A stretch of 6,687 nucleotides of DNA from Thermohalobaculum sp039026295 (GCA_039026295.1 JBCCMP010000296.1:1-6687), one strand, 5' to 3'. Positions 1-5,809 are shown, counted from the stretch's first letter. Program-made: numbers and translations. The notes: generated from the sequence alone by a model not told the origin.

Positions 1-239
1 ATGCTTCCGATCGGATGCGGCGCGGCGACCCGCTCTACGACATCTGCGCCGTAACCGATCAGAATTTCGCCCCTGCGGTGCCGGGCCGTGGGAGTGCGAT
101 CTTTGTCCACCTCTGGCGCAAACCCCGGCATCCGACGGCGGGCTGCATCGCATTTCGGCGTGCGGATCTTGAATGGATCCTCGCGCGTTGGACCACGAGA
201 TCCCGGCTGATCATTCGCGCACGGGGTGGCCTCGCTTAG
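1..239 (+). CDS. L,D-transpeptidase (YkuD-type, COG3786-like), C-terminal part, 5' truncated by window edge
   Basis: The reading frame is open from base 3 to the TAG at 237-239 and shows the last 78 codons of a longer protein. The fragment reads like the end of the YkuD-fold L,D-transpeptidase domain in the COG3786 group: a 'LYDI' strand, then 'VPGRGSAIFVH', then 'HPTAGCIAFRRADL'. The histidine of 'FVH' and the cysteine of 'AGC' occupy the places of the catalytic His and nucleophilic Cys; the Thr-Ala-Gly-Cys variant replaces the classical Ser/Thr-His-Gly-Cys, as is usual in this branch. Known members cross-link or modify peptidoglycan, or anchor proteins to it, in the periplasm. The signal peptide and the N-terminal part lie outside the window. 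An ATG at 15 is in frame but falls inside the domain, so it is not the true start. No functional link to the downstream genes is apparent. Confidence 0.8.
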   Translation, partial: ASDRMRRGDPLYDICAVTDQNFAPAVPGRGSAIFVHLWRKPRHPTAGCIAFRRADLEWILARWTTRSRLIIRARGGLA

Positions 240-253
240 GAAGCTGCTTTCGC

Positions 254-286
254 CAGCCCTGGGCTGACTCGCGGGCTGAAAGCCCG
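254..286 (+). terminator. Two adjacent stem-loops, possible terminator or small palindromic repeat
   Basis: In the 97-base gap after the L,D-transpeptidase lie CAGCCC-T-GGGCTG (254-266) and the perfect CGGGCT-GAA-AGCCCG (272-286). GGGCTG occurs twice (261-266 and 273-278), so the first CAGCCC arm could pair with either copy and alternative folds are possible. No T-run follows, so this is not a textbook intrinsic terminator; it may slow or protect the transpeptidase transcript, or be a dispersed palindromic repeat unit. It stands 50 bases before the next start codon. Confidence 0.35.
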
Positions 287-336
287 GCCTACCCAACGGG
301 TTTGCGCCGTGCGACAAGATCCGCCGGAGGCGTTTC

Positions 337-1458
337 ATGAAAATCACCCGAATATCCATCTATCAGGTCGATCTGCCCCTGAGTGAGGGGTCCTATTCCT
401 GGGCCGATCAGTCTTTCGAGGCCTTCGATTCGACCGTTGTGATCATCGAGACGGACGAAGGCGTCACCGGTGTTGGCGAAACCTGCCCGCTGGGACCTGC
501 TTATCTGGCCGCCTTTGCCGAAGGCGCGCGGACTGCAATCGCCGCCATCGGCCGTGATCTGATCGGCATGGACCCGACAGAGCTGGACGTGATCAACGCG
601 CAGATGGATGCCAGCCTGAAGGGACATCCCTATGCCAAATCGGCGCTGGATGCCGCGTGCTGGGACATTCTGGGCAAGGTGACGGGCAAGCCCGTTTACG
701 CTTTGCTGGGCGGGAAGGCGCAGGCGGACATCAAGCTGTTCAAGGTTGTCACACGCGGCGACCCCGGCCGGATGGCCGAGCGGACGCAGGAATATCAGGC
801 CGCGGGATACACCCAGTTTCAGGTCAAGGTGGGGGAGAACCCGGACACCGATATCGAGCGTTTTCGCCGGGTGGCTGCCGCGATGCGGCCCGGCGAGGTG
901 ATGGATGCCGACGCGAACACCGGTTGGACCCAGGGGGATGCCATACGGGTGGTCGGCACGGTCGAGCCACTGGCCGCAGAACACCAGATTGCCATGTACA
1001 TCGAGCAGCCATGTCTGAGCTATGAGGAATGCGTGGCCGTGCGCCGGATCTGCCGCCAGCCGTTCATTCTGGACGAGTGCATGGACGGGCTGCCGGTGCT
1101 GCTTCGCGGCTGGCAGGACCGGGCCATGGATCTGATAAACCTGAAGATCAACCGCTTCGGCGGGCTTACGCGGGCGCGGCTGGTCCGGGATCTTTGCGTG
1201 CAGCTTGGCATCGGTATGACGATCGAGGACAGCTGGGGCGGCGAGATCGCGACTTCCGCCATTGCCCATCTGGCGCAGTCCACGCCGGCCCGGTTCCATT
1301 TCCAGTCGTCAGCCTTTCACACCTATCACACCGTCGCCATCGCAGACGGCGCACCGCGGGTCGAAGGCGGCCTGATGTGGGCCTCGGACGCACCGGGTTT
1401 GGGGGTCAGCCCGGACATGGATCGGCTGGGCGATCCTGTAGCAGTTGTTACAGTCTAG
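337..1458 (+). CDS. MR/MLE-family enolase, cis-3-hydroxy-L-proline dehydratase-like
   Basis: This 373-residue protein has the full length of the mandelate racemase/muconate lactonizing enzyme family. The N-terminal capping domain (about 1-125) is followed by the (beta/alpha)7-beta barrel. Metal ligands are visible as D192 in 'DANTGW', E223 in 'EQP' and D246 in 'LDE'. The candidate acid/base lysines are K164 ('FQVKVG') and K270 ('LKINRFGG'), on opposite faces as in the MLE subgroup. The first position of the usual KxK motif is Q162. 'EDSWGGEIA' (297-305), 'EQPCLSYEEC' and the C-terminal 'DAPGLGVSPD' recall the enolase-superfamily cis-3-hydroxy-L-proline dehydratase described from Labrenzia; hydroxyproline-betaine epimerase is a related alternative. 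The reaction would begin with abstraction of an alpha proton from a carboxylate substrate. The start is fixed by GGAGG at 326-330, six bases before ATG. Family assignment is firm; the substrate is inference. The downstream gene begins 73 bases on. Confidence 0.88.
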   Translation: MKITRISIYQVDLPLSEGSYSWADQSFEAFDSTVVIIETDEGVTGVGETCPLGPAYLAAFAEGARTAIAAIGRDLIGMDPTELDVINAQMDASLKGHPYAKSALDAACWDILGKVTGKPVYALLGGKAQADIKLFKVVTRGDPGRMAERTQEYQAAGYTQFQVKVGENPDTDIERFRRVAAAMRPGEVMDADANTGWTQGDAIRVVGTVEPLAAEHQIAMYIEQPCLSYEECVAVRRICRQPFILDECMDGLPVLLRGWQDRAMDLINLKINRFGGLTRARLVRDLCVQLGIGMTIEDSWGGEIATSAIAHLAQSTPARFHFQSSAFHTYHTVAIADGAPRVEGGLMWASDAPGLGVSPDMDRLGDPVAVVTV

Positions 1459-1531
1459 GCGCGGATTTTGATCTTTATTCGGGCAAGATGCCCGGTATGG
1501 TTCCGGCGGGGACTGAACAAGGACAACAAGA

Positions 1532-2347
1532 ATGACGACGCCCGTGATCGGCGCGGCGATGCCGGTCGAAGAGCTTCCGACTTATCGTGACTGGCTGCTG
1601 CAAAAGCAGCGCGACATAGAGATCCAGAGCTTCACGCGGGCCGACGTCCTGATGGGCGACTGGCGTCCACTGGCCGAGGAAGCCGTCCGACTTCTGGACG
1701 GGCATACGGGCCGGCGGGGGATCCACGGACCGTTCTGGGGCGTGCCGCTCAACTCGATGGACCCCGAAGTGCAAGAGGTTGTCGCGCGCCGCGTGGATCA
1801 GGCGCTTGACGTTTGCGGCGTGCTTGGCGCCGTGCAGATGGTGCTTCACTCGCCCTATACGAAGTGGATGCGAAACAATTTCGACGCGGTGCCCGGCTGG
1901 CGGGAAGGCACCGTCGCGTCGGTTCATGACACGCTTCGCGGTGCCGTGCGGCGGGCCGAGGACATGGGCGTGACGCTGGTGCTGGAGAACATCGAGGATT
2001 GCGGGCCGGAAGAGCGTGTGGATCTGGCCGCAAGTTTTGACTCGGCTTCGGTCAAGGTCTCGCTGGATACCGGGCACGCGCAATGTGCCCACTACATGTT
2101 CGGTGCTCCACCCGTGGACTATCACGTGAAAGCGGCCGGTGCGGACCTGCGGCACATCCATCTGCAGGATGTGGATGGATATGCTGACCGGCACTGGTCG
2201 GTTGGAGAGGGCTCGGTTCCCTGGCACCGCGTTTTCGCGGCGCTGGCGGAGACCGGCGCGACCCCGCATCTGATCCTGGAATTGCGGGACTATGCCAAGA
2301 TCCCCGCCTCAATGGCCTGGCTGGAGCGCGAGGGACTGGGCGCATAG
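1532..2347 (+). CDS. Sugar phosphate isomerase/epimerase-like TIM-barrel protein (AP endonuclease 2 superfamily)
   Basis: The 271-residue protein has the xylose isomerase-like/AP endonuclease family 2 TIM barrel. Strand-end motifs run in the expected order: 'VLHSPY' (about 104-109), 'LVLENIED' (149-156), 'SLDTGHA' (177-183), 'HIHLQDVDGYADRH' (208-221), 'GEGSVPW' (225-231) and 'LILEL' (247-251). A divalent-metal site can be proposed from E152, D179, H210 and E250, the usual Glu-Asp-His-Glu set. The family includes ketose and inosose isomerases, epimerases and 3-dehydroshikimate dehydratases, so the substrate cannot be read from sequence alone. There is no signal peptide, so it should be cytoplasmic. 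AAGGA at 1519-1523, eight bases before ATG, supports the start. It follows the enolase on the same strand after 73 bases and may be co-transcribed; a short CGGGC/GCCCG stem (1480-1494) lies in the gap but lacks a T-run. Confidence 0.85.
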   Translation: MTTPVIGAAMPVEELPTYRDWLLQKQRDIEIQSFTRADVLMGDWRPLAEEAVRLLDGHTGRRGIHGPFWGVPLNSMDPEVQEVVARRVDQALDVCGVLGAVQMVLHSPYTKWMRNNFDAVPGWREGTVASVHDTLRGAVRRAEDMGVTLVLENIEDCGPEERVDLAASFDSASVKVSLDTGHAQCAHYMFGAPPVDYHVKAAGADLRHIHLQDVDGYADRHWSVGEGSVPWHRVFAALAETGATPHLILELRDYAKIPASMAWLEREGLGA

Positions 2348-2362
2348 GCGACGCAACGGCAG

Positions 2363-2421
2363 GGCAGTGGCCCCATTGTTCTGGGCCGATGGCTCACGCT
2401 ATGACATCTCTCGACACTGCC
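2363..2421 (+). other. Structured intercistronic region with nested inverted repeats
   Basis: The 105-base gap between the TIM-barrel gene and the crotonase gene contains outer arms GGCAGTG (2363-2369) and CACTGCC (2415-2421), enclosing an inner hairpin CCCA-TTGTTC-TGGG (2372-2385) that can extend with a bulge through flanking GG/CC. No T-run follows, so a terminator is not supported. A TTGTTC (2376-2381) and a TATGAC (2400-2405) 18 bases apart are a weak promoter-like pair that could give the crotonase gene its own transcript. Both readings are tentative. Confidence 0.22.
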
Positions 2422-2452
2422 GCTGCGCGCGGCCCGACCGGGAGACCTGACC

Positions 2453-3226
2453 ATGTCCGATGACGTTCTGCTGCTGGAGCGTGATGGCACGCTTGCGACG
2501 CTGACCCTGAACCGGCCAGACAAACTGAATGCCTTCGATCCTTCTCTGCGTGCGGCGATGCGCGAGAAAGTGGCGATTATCGAAGATGACCCGAAGATCC
2601 GCGTTGTCATCCTGAAGGGCGAGGGACGGGGCTTCTCCGCGGGCGCGGATCTGAGCGCCGGGATGGCCGACCCGCTGAGCTTTCACCTGGACATGGAGTA
2701 CAAGCCTTTTCTGACGGCGATCGCCCAGTCTAACAAGGTCTGGATCGCGCAGGTCCACGGTGCCTGCGCCGGGATCGGCGCCGCGGTGGCGATGAACTGC
2801 GATCTGATGGTGATGGCCGAGGACAGCTATATCTACATGGCTTTTGCCGCGATTGCGCTGGTGCCCGATGGCGGGAACACGCAGCTTTTGTTAAAGGCGA
2901 TGGGGTACAAACACGCGTTGCAGGCTGCCCTGGAAGGGCGAAAGATTCCGGCCGCCGAGTGCGAGGGCTACGGCATCTGCAACAAGGTCGTCCCTGTCGA
3001 CAGCATAGATGCCGACACCCGGGCCTGGGCGGAAAGCCTGGCCAACGGGGCACCGATGGGCATGGCGGCGCTGAAGCGACTGATGAGATCTGTCCATGCG
3101 ATGAGCTTTGGCGATGCGATCAGCGCCGAGGCCGTGGAACAGACGCCGCTTTTGAAATCCGAGGACTTTCGCGAGGGCGTACGAGCGTTCTTTGCCAAGG
3201 AAAAGCCGGCCTTCAAGGGCGCCTGA
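2453..3226 (+). CDS. Enoyl-CoA hydratase/isomerase family protein, PaaG-like
   Basis: This is a 257-residue crotonase-fold protein, a typical single-domain length. It opens with 'NRPDKLNAFD' (20-29) and carries the oxyanion-hole segments 'GRGFSAGADL' (58-67) and 'HGACAGIGAA' (102-111), which hold the thioester carbonyl of a CoA substrate. The two catalytic glutamates of enoyl-CoA hydratase are absent: by motif alignment the first is alanine in 'GAAVAMNCD' and the second is F131 in 'MAFAAIALVPD'. D139 in 'LVPDGGNT' instead matches the catalytic aspartate of PaaG-type isomerases, and the ending 'FREGVRAFFAKEKPAFKG' also resembles PaaG. An isomerase acting on an unsaturated or ring acyl-CoA is therefore likelier than a hydratase; the substrate is unknown, and no other phenylacetate genes are visible. 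GGAGA at 2441-2445, seven bases before ATG, supports the start. Confidence 0.87.
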   Translation: MSDDVLLLERDGTLATLTLNRPDKLNAFDPSLRAAMREKVAIIEDDPKIRVVILKGEGRGFSAGADLSAGMADPLSFHLDMEYKPFLTAIAQSNKVWIAQVHGACAGIGAAVAMNCDLMVMAEDSYIYMAFAAIALVPDGGNTQLLLKAMGYKHALQAALEGRKIPAAECEGYGICNKVVPVDSIDADTRAWAESLANGAPMGMAALKRLMRSVHAMSFGDAISAEAVEQTPLLKSEDFREGVRAFFAKEKPAFKGA

Positions 3227-3244
3227 GCCGAGGGATCTGCCCCC

Positions 3245-3844
3245 GTGGCCAAGCTCTATTTCAACTACTCGACGATGAACGCGGGCAAGTCGACGGTCCT
3301 GCTGCAGGCGGCCTATAACTACCGCGAGCGGGGCATGCAGACCTACCTGCTGACGGCAAATTTCGACGACAGGTCGGGGCCGGGCAAGATTGCAAGCCGC
3401 ATCGGGATCGAGGCAGAGGCCGACACTTTCGGGACCAAAGACGATCTTTACGCGATGATCGCCCGCCGTCTGAGCCGTGGGCCGGTCGCCTGCGTTCTGG
3501 CGGACGAGGCGCAGTGGATGACGCGTGATCAGGTCTGGCAATTGGCCCGCGTGGTCGACGACCTGAATGTTCCGGTCATGTGCTACGGGTTACGCGTCGA
3601 TTTTCGCGGCGAGCTTTTCCCGGGGTCGGCGACGCTGCTGGCCCTGTCGGACGAGATGCGCGAGGTTCGCACGATCTGTCATTGCGGCAAGAAGGCCACC
3701 ATGGTGATCCGCGTCGATCAGGACGGCAATGCGCTGACCGAAGGCGCGCAGATCGAGGTCGGCGGAAATGACCGGTATGTCAGCCTTTGCCGCATCCACT
3801 GGCGCGAGGCCGTTGGCGACCGGGCGGTGCCCGACGAGATCTGA
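3245..3844 (+). CDS. tdk: Thymidine kinase (type II), GTG start
   Basis: The 199-residue protein phosphorylates thymidine to dTMP with ATP in the pyrimidine salvage pathway of the cytoplasm. The P-loop is 'STMNAGKST' (9-17). The Walker B segment is 'DEAQW' (87-91), with E88 as catalytic base. 'FRGELFPGS' (120-128) forms part of the active-site region. The zinc-binding lasso domain has C145 and C147 ('CHC') and C182 and H185 ('CRIH'), the four ligands expected in type II enzymes. The chain starts directly with the beta strand 'KLYFNYS', so the GTG at 3245, nine bases after GAGGGA (3230-3235), is the natural start and no ATG fits better. The gene begins 18 bases after the crotonase stop, suggesting transcriptional coupling without a shared pathway. 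Its TGA touches the stop codon of convergent aroQ. All key residues are present. Confidence 0.95.
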   Translation: MAKLYFNYSTMNAGKSTVLLQAAYNYRERGMQTYLLTANFDDRSGPGKIASRIGIEAEADTFGTKDDLYAMIARRLSRGPVACVLADEAQWMTRDQVWQLARVVDDLNVPVMCYGLRVDFRGELFPGSATLLALSDEMREVRTICHCGKKATMVIRVDQDGNALTEGAQIEVGGNDRYVSLCRIHWREAVGDRAVPDEI

Positions 3845-3847
3845 TCA
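3842..3847. other. Abutting convergent stop codons (TGATCA)
   Basis: The + strand tdk ends with TGA at 3842-3844 and the - strand aroQ ends with TGA reading 3847-3845. The six bases form the palindrome TGATCA. The intergenic distance is zero, so no terminator for either transcript can lie between the genes; each transcript must end inside the other gene or overlap it in antisense. Confidence 0.9.
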
Positions 3848-4282
3848 GGCTTTCATCAGCTCTATCATCGCGCGCAAAGCATGCTCGTACCCTGCGGCGC
3901 CGAAACCCGCGATGATCCCGGTCGCGACAGGCGAGACGTAGGAGTGGTGGCGGAATGCCTCTCGGGCATGCGGGTTCGAGAGATGCAACTCGATGATCGG
4001 GATATCGAGCATCTTGAGCGCGTCGAGAACGGCGACCGAGGTGTGCGTGTAGGCCGCCGGGTTGATGATCAGGCCGGCGGCTTCCGTCCTTGCATCGTGG
4101 ATCTGTTCGACCAGCCCGCCTTCGTAATTGGTTTGCCGAAGCCTGACATCGACACCTGCCGGTGCCGCGAGATCTTTCAGGCGCGCCTCGATGTCGGCGA
4201 GGGTCGTGTGGCCATAGATCTCGGGCTCGCGCTGGCCAAGAAGGTTCAGGTTCGGCCCGTTCAGAACGTGGATGGTTGGCAT
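3845..4282 (-). CDS. aroQ: Type II 3-dehydroquinate dehydratase
   Basis: The enzyme converts 3-dehydroquinate to 3-dehydroshikimate, in shikimate biosynthesis or in the catabolic direction from quinate. From the chosen start it has 145 residues, the standard length of the dodecameric type II family. 'NGPNLNLLGQREPEIYG' (8-24) supplies R18 and the catalytic Y23 of the flexible lid. Further conserved sites are 'TNYEGG' (51-56), 'NPAAYTHTS' with N74 and H80, 'ELHLSN' with E98 and H100, and R107 and R111. Every catalytic and binding position seems intact. An upstream in-frame ATG at 4309 would add nine residues ahead of the usual N-terminus and has no good Shine-Dalgarno, so 4282 is preferred. 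It lies 62 bases downstream of the Gfo/Idh/MocA gene, probably in one transcript. Biosynthetic aroQ in many alphaproteobacteria stands beside accB-accC; the setting here suggests a second, catabolic copy, which is inference. Confidence 0.93.
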   Translation of the reverse strand: MPTIHVLNGPNLNLLGQREPEIYGHTTLADIEARLKDLAAPAGVDVRLRQTNYEGGLVEQIHDARTEAAGLIINPAAYTHTSVAVLDALKMLDIPIIELHLSNPHAREAFRHHSYVSPVATGIIAGFGAAGYEHALRAMIELMKA

Positions 4283-4287
4283 TGCAG

Positions 4288-4292
4288 CCTCT
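4288..4292 (-). promoter_or_regulatory. Ribosome binding site deciding the aroQ start
   Basis: On the - strand AGAGG stands five bases before the ATG at 4282. The alternative ATG at 4309 is preceded by CAGTCTTC, with no purine-rich match. This favours the shorter 145-residue product. Confidence 0.55.
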
Positions 4293-4322
4293 TGGTCTTT
4301 TTTGCCCATGAAGACTGTGCGC

Positions 4323-4339
4323 TGCGTTCGATGAACGCA
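4323..4339 (-). other. Perfect stem-loop between the Gfo/Idh/MocA gene and aroQ
   Basis: On the - strand TGCGTTC-ATC-GAACGCA forms a seven-pair stem with a three-base loop, starting five bases after the dehydrogenase stop codon and ending 40 bases before the preferred aroQ start. No T-run follows, so full termination is unlikely. It could protect the upstream mRNA or adjust expression of aroQ relative to the dehydrogenase; as a 17-base palindrome it could also be a protein-binding site. Confidence 0.45.
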
Positions 4340-4344
4340 AGGGG

Positions 4345-5400
4345 TCAGGGCAGGTTGATCGTCACACCGGTTCGGGCAGCTTCGATGACTGCCAGGGTCG
4401 CTGCGAGTGTCTTCTGACCTTCACGGCCAGAGGCAATGGGCACGGCATCTCCGCGGATGACATCGGCGAAATGGTCGATTTGGGCGATGTAGACGTCATG
4501 CCGCGCGAGTGGCAGATCGCGCGGCGCGATGGGCTTCATCCAGTCCGGGTCACCGGTCTGGGACCAGAGCCGGAGCTTCGGAAACTCCAAGGCCGCCTTT
4601 GTCCCGAAGAACCGATAGGCATTCTGGTGGGCTTCCGGGAACTGCGGGTGACTTTCGCCCGAGCCCTGCTCATAGGTCCAGGGGCTTGGCGCGGTATCGG
4701 TCATGATCACGGTGCCCAGCGCGCCGTTGCCGAAACGCAGGGTCAGTGCTGCGGTATCTTCCGTCTCGTGACCCCGGATCGTCGAAGAGGTCATCGCACT
4801 GATCTGAGTGATTTCGCCCACCATCGCGCGCAACAGATCGACGTCGTGGATCAGGTTGATCAGAACCGGCCCACCGCCAGCGGCCCGACGCCATTCGGGC
4901 TTGAAATAGGCCGGCGGCTTGGAAATCGCCCAGGTGCAGGTAACCGCGACAAGCTGCCCCAGCGTGCCCGTTTCGATCATGCGCCGCGTCCCGGCCACGG
5001 CCGGGTGATAGCGTCTGTGATGTCCCGTGAGCAGGCGAACATTGGCCGCCTCCGCTGCCGCGTTAAGCCGTTCGGCACTCTCTAGTGTGTGGCTGATCGG
5101 CTTTTCGATAATGGCGTGAACGCCCGCATCAATGCAGGCCATGCCGACGTCTTCGTGCAGAGCTGTAGGCGTTGCGACAATGGCCCCGTCGGCCAAGCCT
5201 GCGGCGAGCATCTGCTTTGGCCCGGCAAACCACGGCACGCCGTGCTGACGCGCCAACTGCGCGAAGCTTTCGTCAGGGTCGACGATGGCAGAGAGGGTTG
5301 CGCGCGAACTGGCCGCAACATAGCCAGCGTGCCGTCTGCCGATCAGTCCGGCGCCAATGACGGCAATGCGCGGCGTGTCGGCGATGCGCGGTGTATCCAA
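4345..5400 (-). CDS. Gfo/Idh/MocA-family NAD(P)-dependent oxidoreductase, TTG start
   Basis: This 351-residue protein has the usual two-domain layout. The N-terminal Rossmann fold carries the dinucleotide motif 'GAGLIG' (16-21), D41 at the end of beta 2 ('IVDPD', hinting at NAD rather than NADP), and 'EKP' (99-101) with the conserved catalytic K100. The C-terminal substrate domain begins near 'GHHRRYHP' (126-133) and carries 'GGGPVLINLIHDVD' (175-188), with H185 and D188 at the family's active-site positions. Relatives oxidise hydroxyls of sugars, inositols and quinate- or shikimate-like rings; the substrate here is not readable. No ATG or GTG lies in frame between the upstream stop at 5446-5448 and the Rossmann fold, so TTG at 5398-5400, five bases after GGGGG, is taken as the start. 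The N-terminus contains a duplicated 'DTPRIA'. aroQ follows 62 bases downstream; the TRAP permease gene lies upstream, beyond a 409-base gap. Confidence 0.9.
   Translation of the reverse strand: MDTPRIADTPRIAVIGAGLIGRRHAGYVAASSRATLSAIVDPDESFAQLARQHGVPWFAGPKQMLAAGLADGAIVATPTALHEDVGMACIDAGVHAIIEKPISHTLESAERLNAAAEAANVRLLTGHHRRYHPAVAGTRRMIETGTLGQLVAVTCTWAISKPPAYFKPEWRRAAGGGPVLINLIHDVDLLRAMVGEITQISAMTSSTIRGHETEDTAALTLRFGNGALGTVIMTDTAPSPWTYEQGSGESHPQFPEAHQNAYRFFGTKAALEFPKLRLWSQTGDPDWMKPIAPRDLPLARHDVYIAQIDHFADVIRGDAVPIASGREGQKTLAATLAVIEAARTGVTINLP
5362..5397 (-). repeat. 18-base imperfect tandem duplication at the N-terminus of the oxidoreductase
   Basis: Two consecutive 18-base units (5380-5397 and 5362-5379 on the - strand) each encode Asp-Thr-Pro-Arg-Ile-Ala and differ at only three bases, mostly at third positions. 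The second copy leads straight into the first Rossmann strand 'IAVIG', so the first copy is an in-frame addition to a normal N-terminus. The duplication keeps frame and probably has little effect on the fold. Confidence 0.8.
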
Positions 5401-5504
5401 GTCTGCCCCCGGCCTGCCTGCTTTGATGCAGGTTGCGGGGACTGACTAGCGAAACCTCGTTGAAATGCGAGCAAATAGTCGCCGCGGGGCTGCGTCGAAT
5501 ATGG

Positions 5505-5536
5505 AAGGCCCCCGGCGCTTATTGGCCGCGGGCCTT
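5505..5536 (-). other. Stem-loop around the stop codon of the chemotaxis-receptor relic
   Basis: AAGGCCC (5505-5511) pairs with GGGCCTT (5530-5536); after a one-base mismatch CGGC (5513-5516) pairs with GCCG (5525-5528), leaving an eight-base loop. The TAA that ends the relic reading frame (5521-5519) sits in the loop. No T-run follows on either strand. The rest of the leader (5401-5518) holds only a small CCTGC/GCAGG hairpin (5417-5432) and the TTG-proximal GGGGG; I see no convincing promoter there, although the dehydrogenase may need one in this gap. Confidence 0.35.
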
Positions 5537-5809
5537 GAGATCCCGCAAAGCGGGGTCGTTCAAGAGCGCCTGCCCAGGCTGCGGTTGCGACCGAACCAGG
5601 CGTCCCCGAACTGTCGCCATCGCCCTGCTGGTTGACGGCGCTGATCGTCTTTTCAGATCTTCTGCCTGGAGCGACAGATTCTCAGCGCGTTCCCTGGCCT
5701 CATCGGAGGTCTTGGCGTTCTGCTGAATGACCGTATCAAGGTTGCGGAAACCGTGCGCTGCGATTGCGGTGTTCAGGGCAAGGAGGTCCGTTAGCCCGGT
5801 CGGAAGACG
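5519..5809 (-). pseudogene. Decayed, internally deleted fragment of a methyl-accepting chemotaxis protein
   Basis: Between the TRAP permease stop and the oxidoreductase the - strand has an open stretch of 96 codons plus TAA, in frame with the permease but separated from it by the permease's TAG. Its translation begins with 'TDLLALNTAIAA', close to the 'TNLLALNAAIEAA' of the receptor cytoplasmic hairpin. It jumps directly to 'GFRNLDTVIQQNA', close to the 'QLDTVTQQNA' segment far downstream in intact receptors, then gives a helical, charged stretch 'EARERAENLSLQAEDLKR' as expected near the end of the signalling domain. The roughly hundred residues that should separate these motifs are missing. 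There is no start codon with a Shine-Dalgarno, no transmembrane or HAMP part and no CheR-binding tail. I read it as a non-functional relic left by rearrangement. The match is from memory of family motifs; an unrelated coiled-coil protein cannot be excluded. Confidence 0.55.

Noticed and set aside
289..1299. Long antisense open frame (336 codons) opposite the MR/MLE gene
   Set aside because: It lacks any recognisable fold, is arginine/histidine/proline-rich as expected of a high-GC shadow frame, and lies opposite a gene with all its catalytic motifs.
1480..1494. CGGGC/GCCCG stem between the enolase and TIM-barrel genes as a terminator
   Set aside because: There are only five pairs and no T-run, and the next gene follows closely with its own Shine-Dalgarno; it is not enough for a terminator call.
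3780..4340. 186-codon - strand open frame overlapping aroQ and the end of tdk
   Set aside because: It is in another frame of the same strand as the fully conserved AroQ, is very rich in Arg, Pro and Ser, and has no recognisable motif.
4471..5085. 204-codon + strand open frame inside the Gfo/Idh/MocA gene
   Set aside because: Its composition is typical of a shadow frame and it has no domain motif; the opposite strand encodes the intact oxidoreductase.
5401..5504. Promoter for the dehydrogenase on the - strand
   Set aside because: TTGCTC followed at about 17 bases by weak -10-like sequence is present, but the match is too poor to report as a feature.
5542..5554. Hairpin CCCGC-AAA-GCGGG as an intrinsic terminator
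   Set aside because: No T-run follows on either strand, and it lies within the relic coding frame, where such short GC palindromes arise by chance.
5433..5726. 97-codon + strand open frame in the gap between the dehydrogenase and the permease
   Set aside because: It has no homology I recognise and a shadow-like composition; the opposite strand has receptor-like motifs that explain the stretch better.
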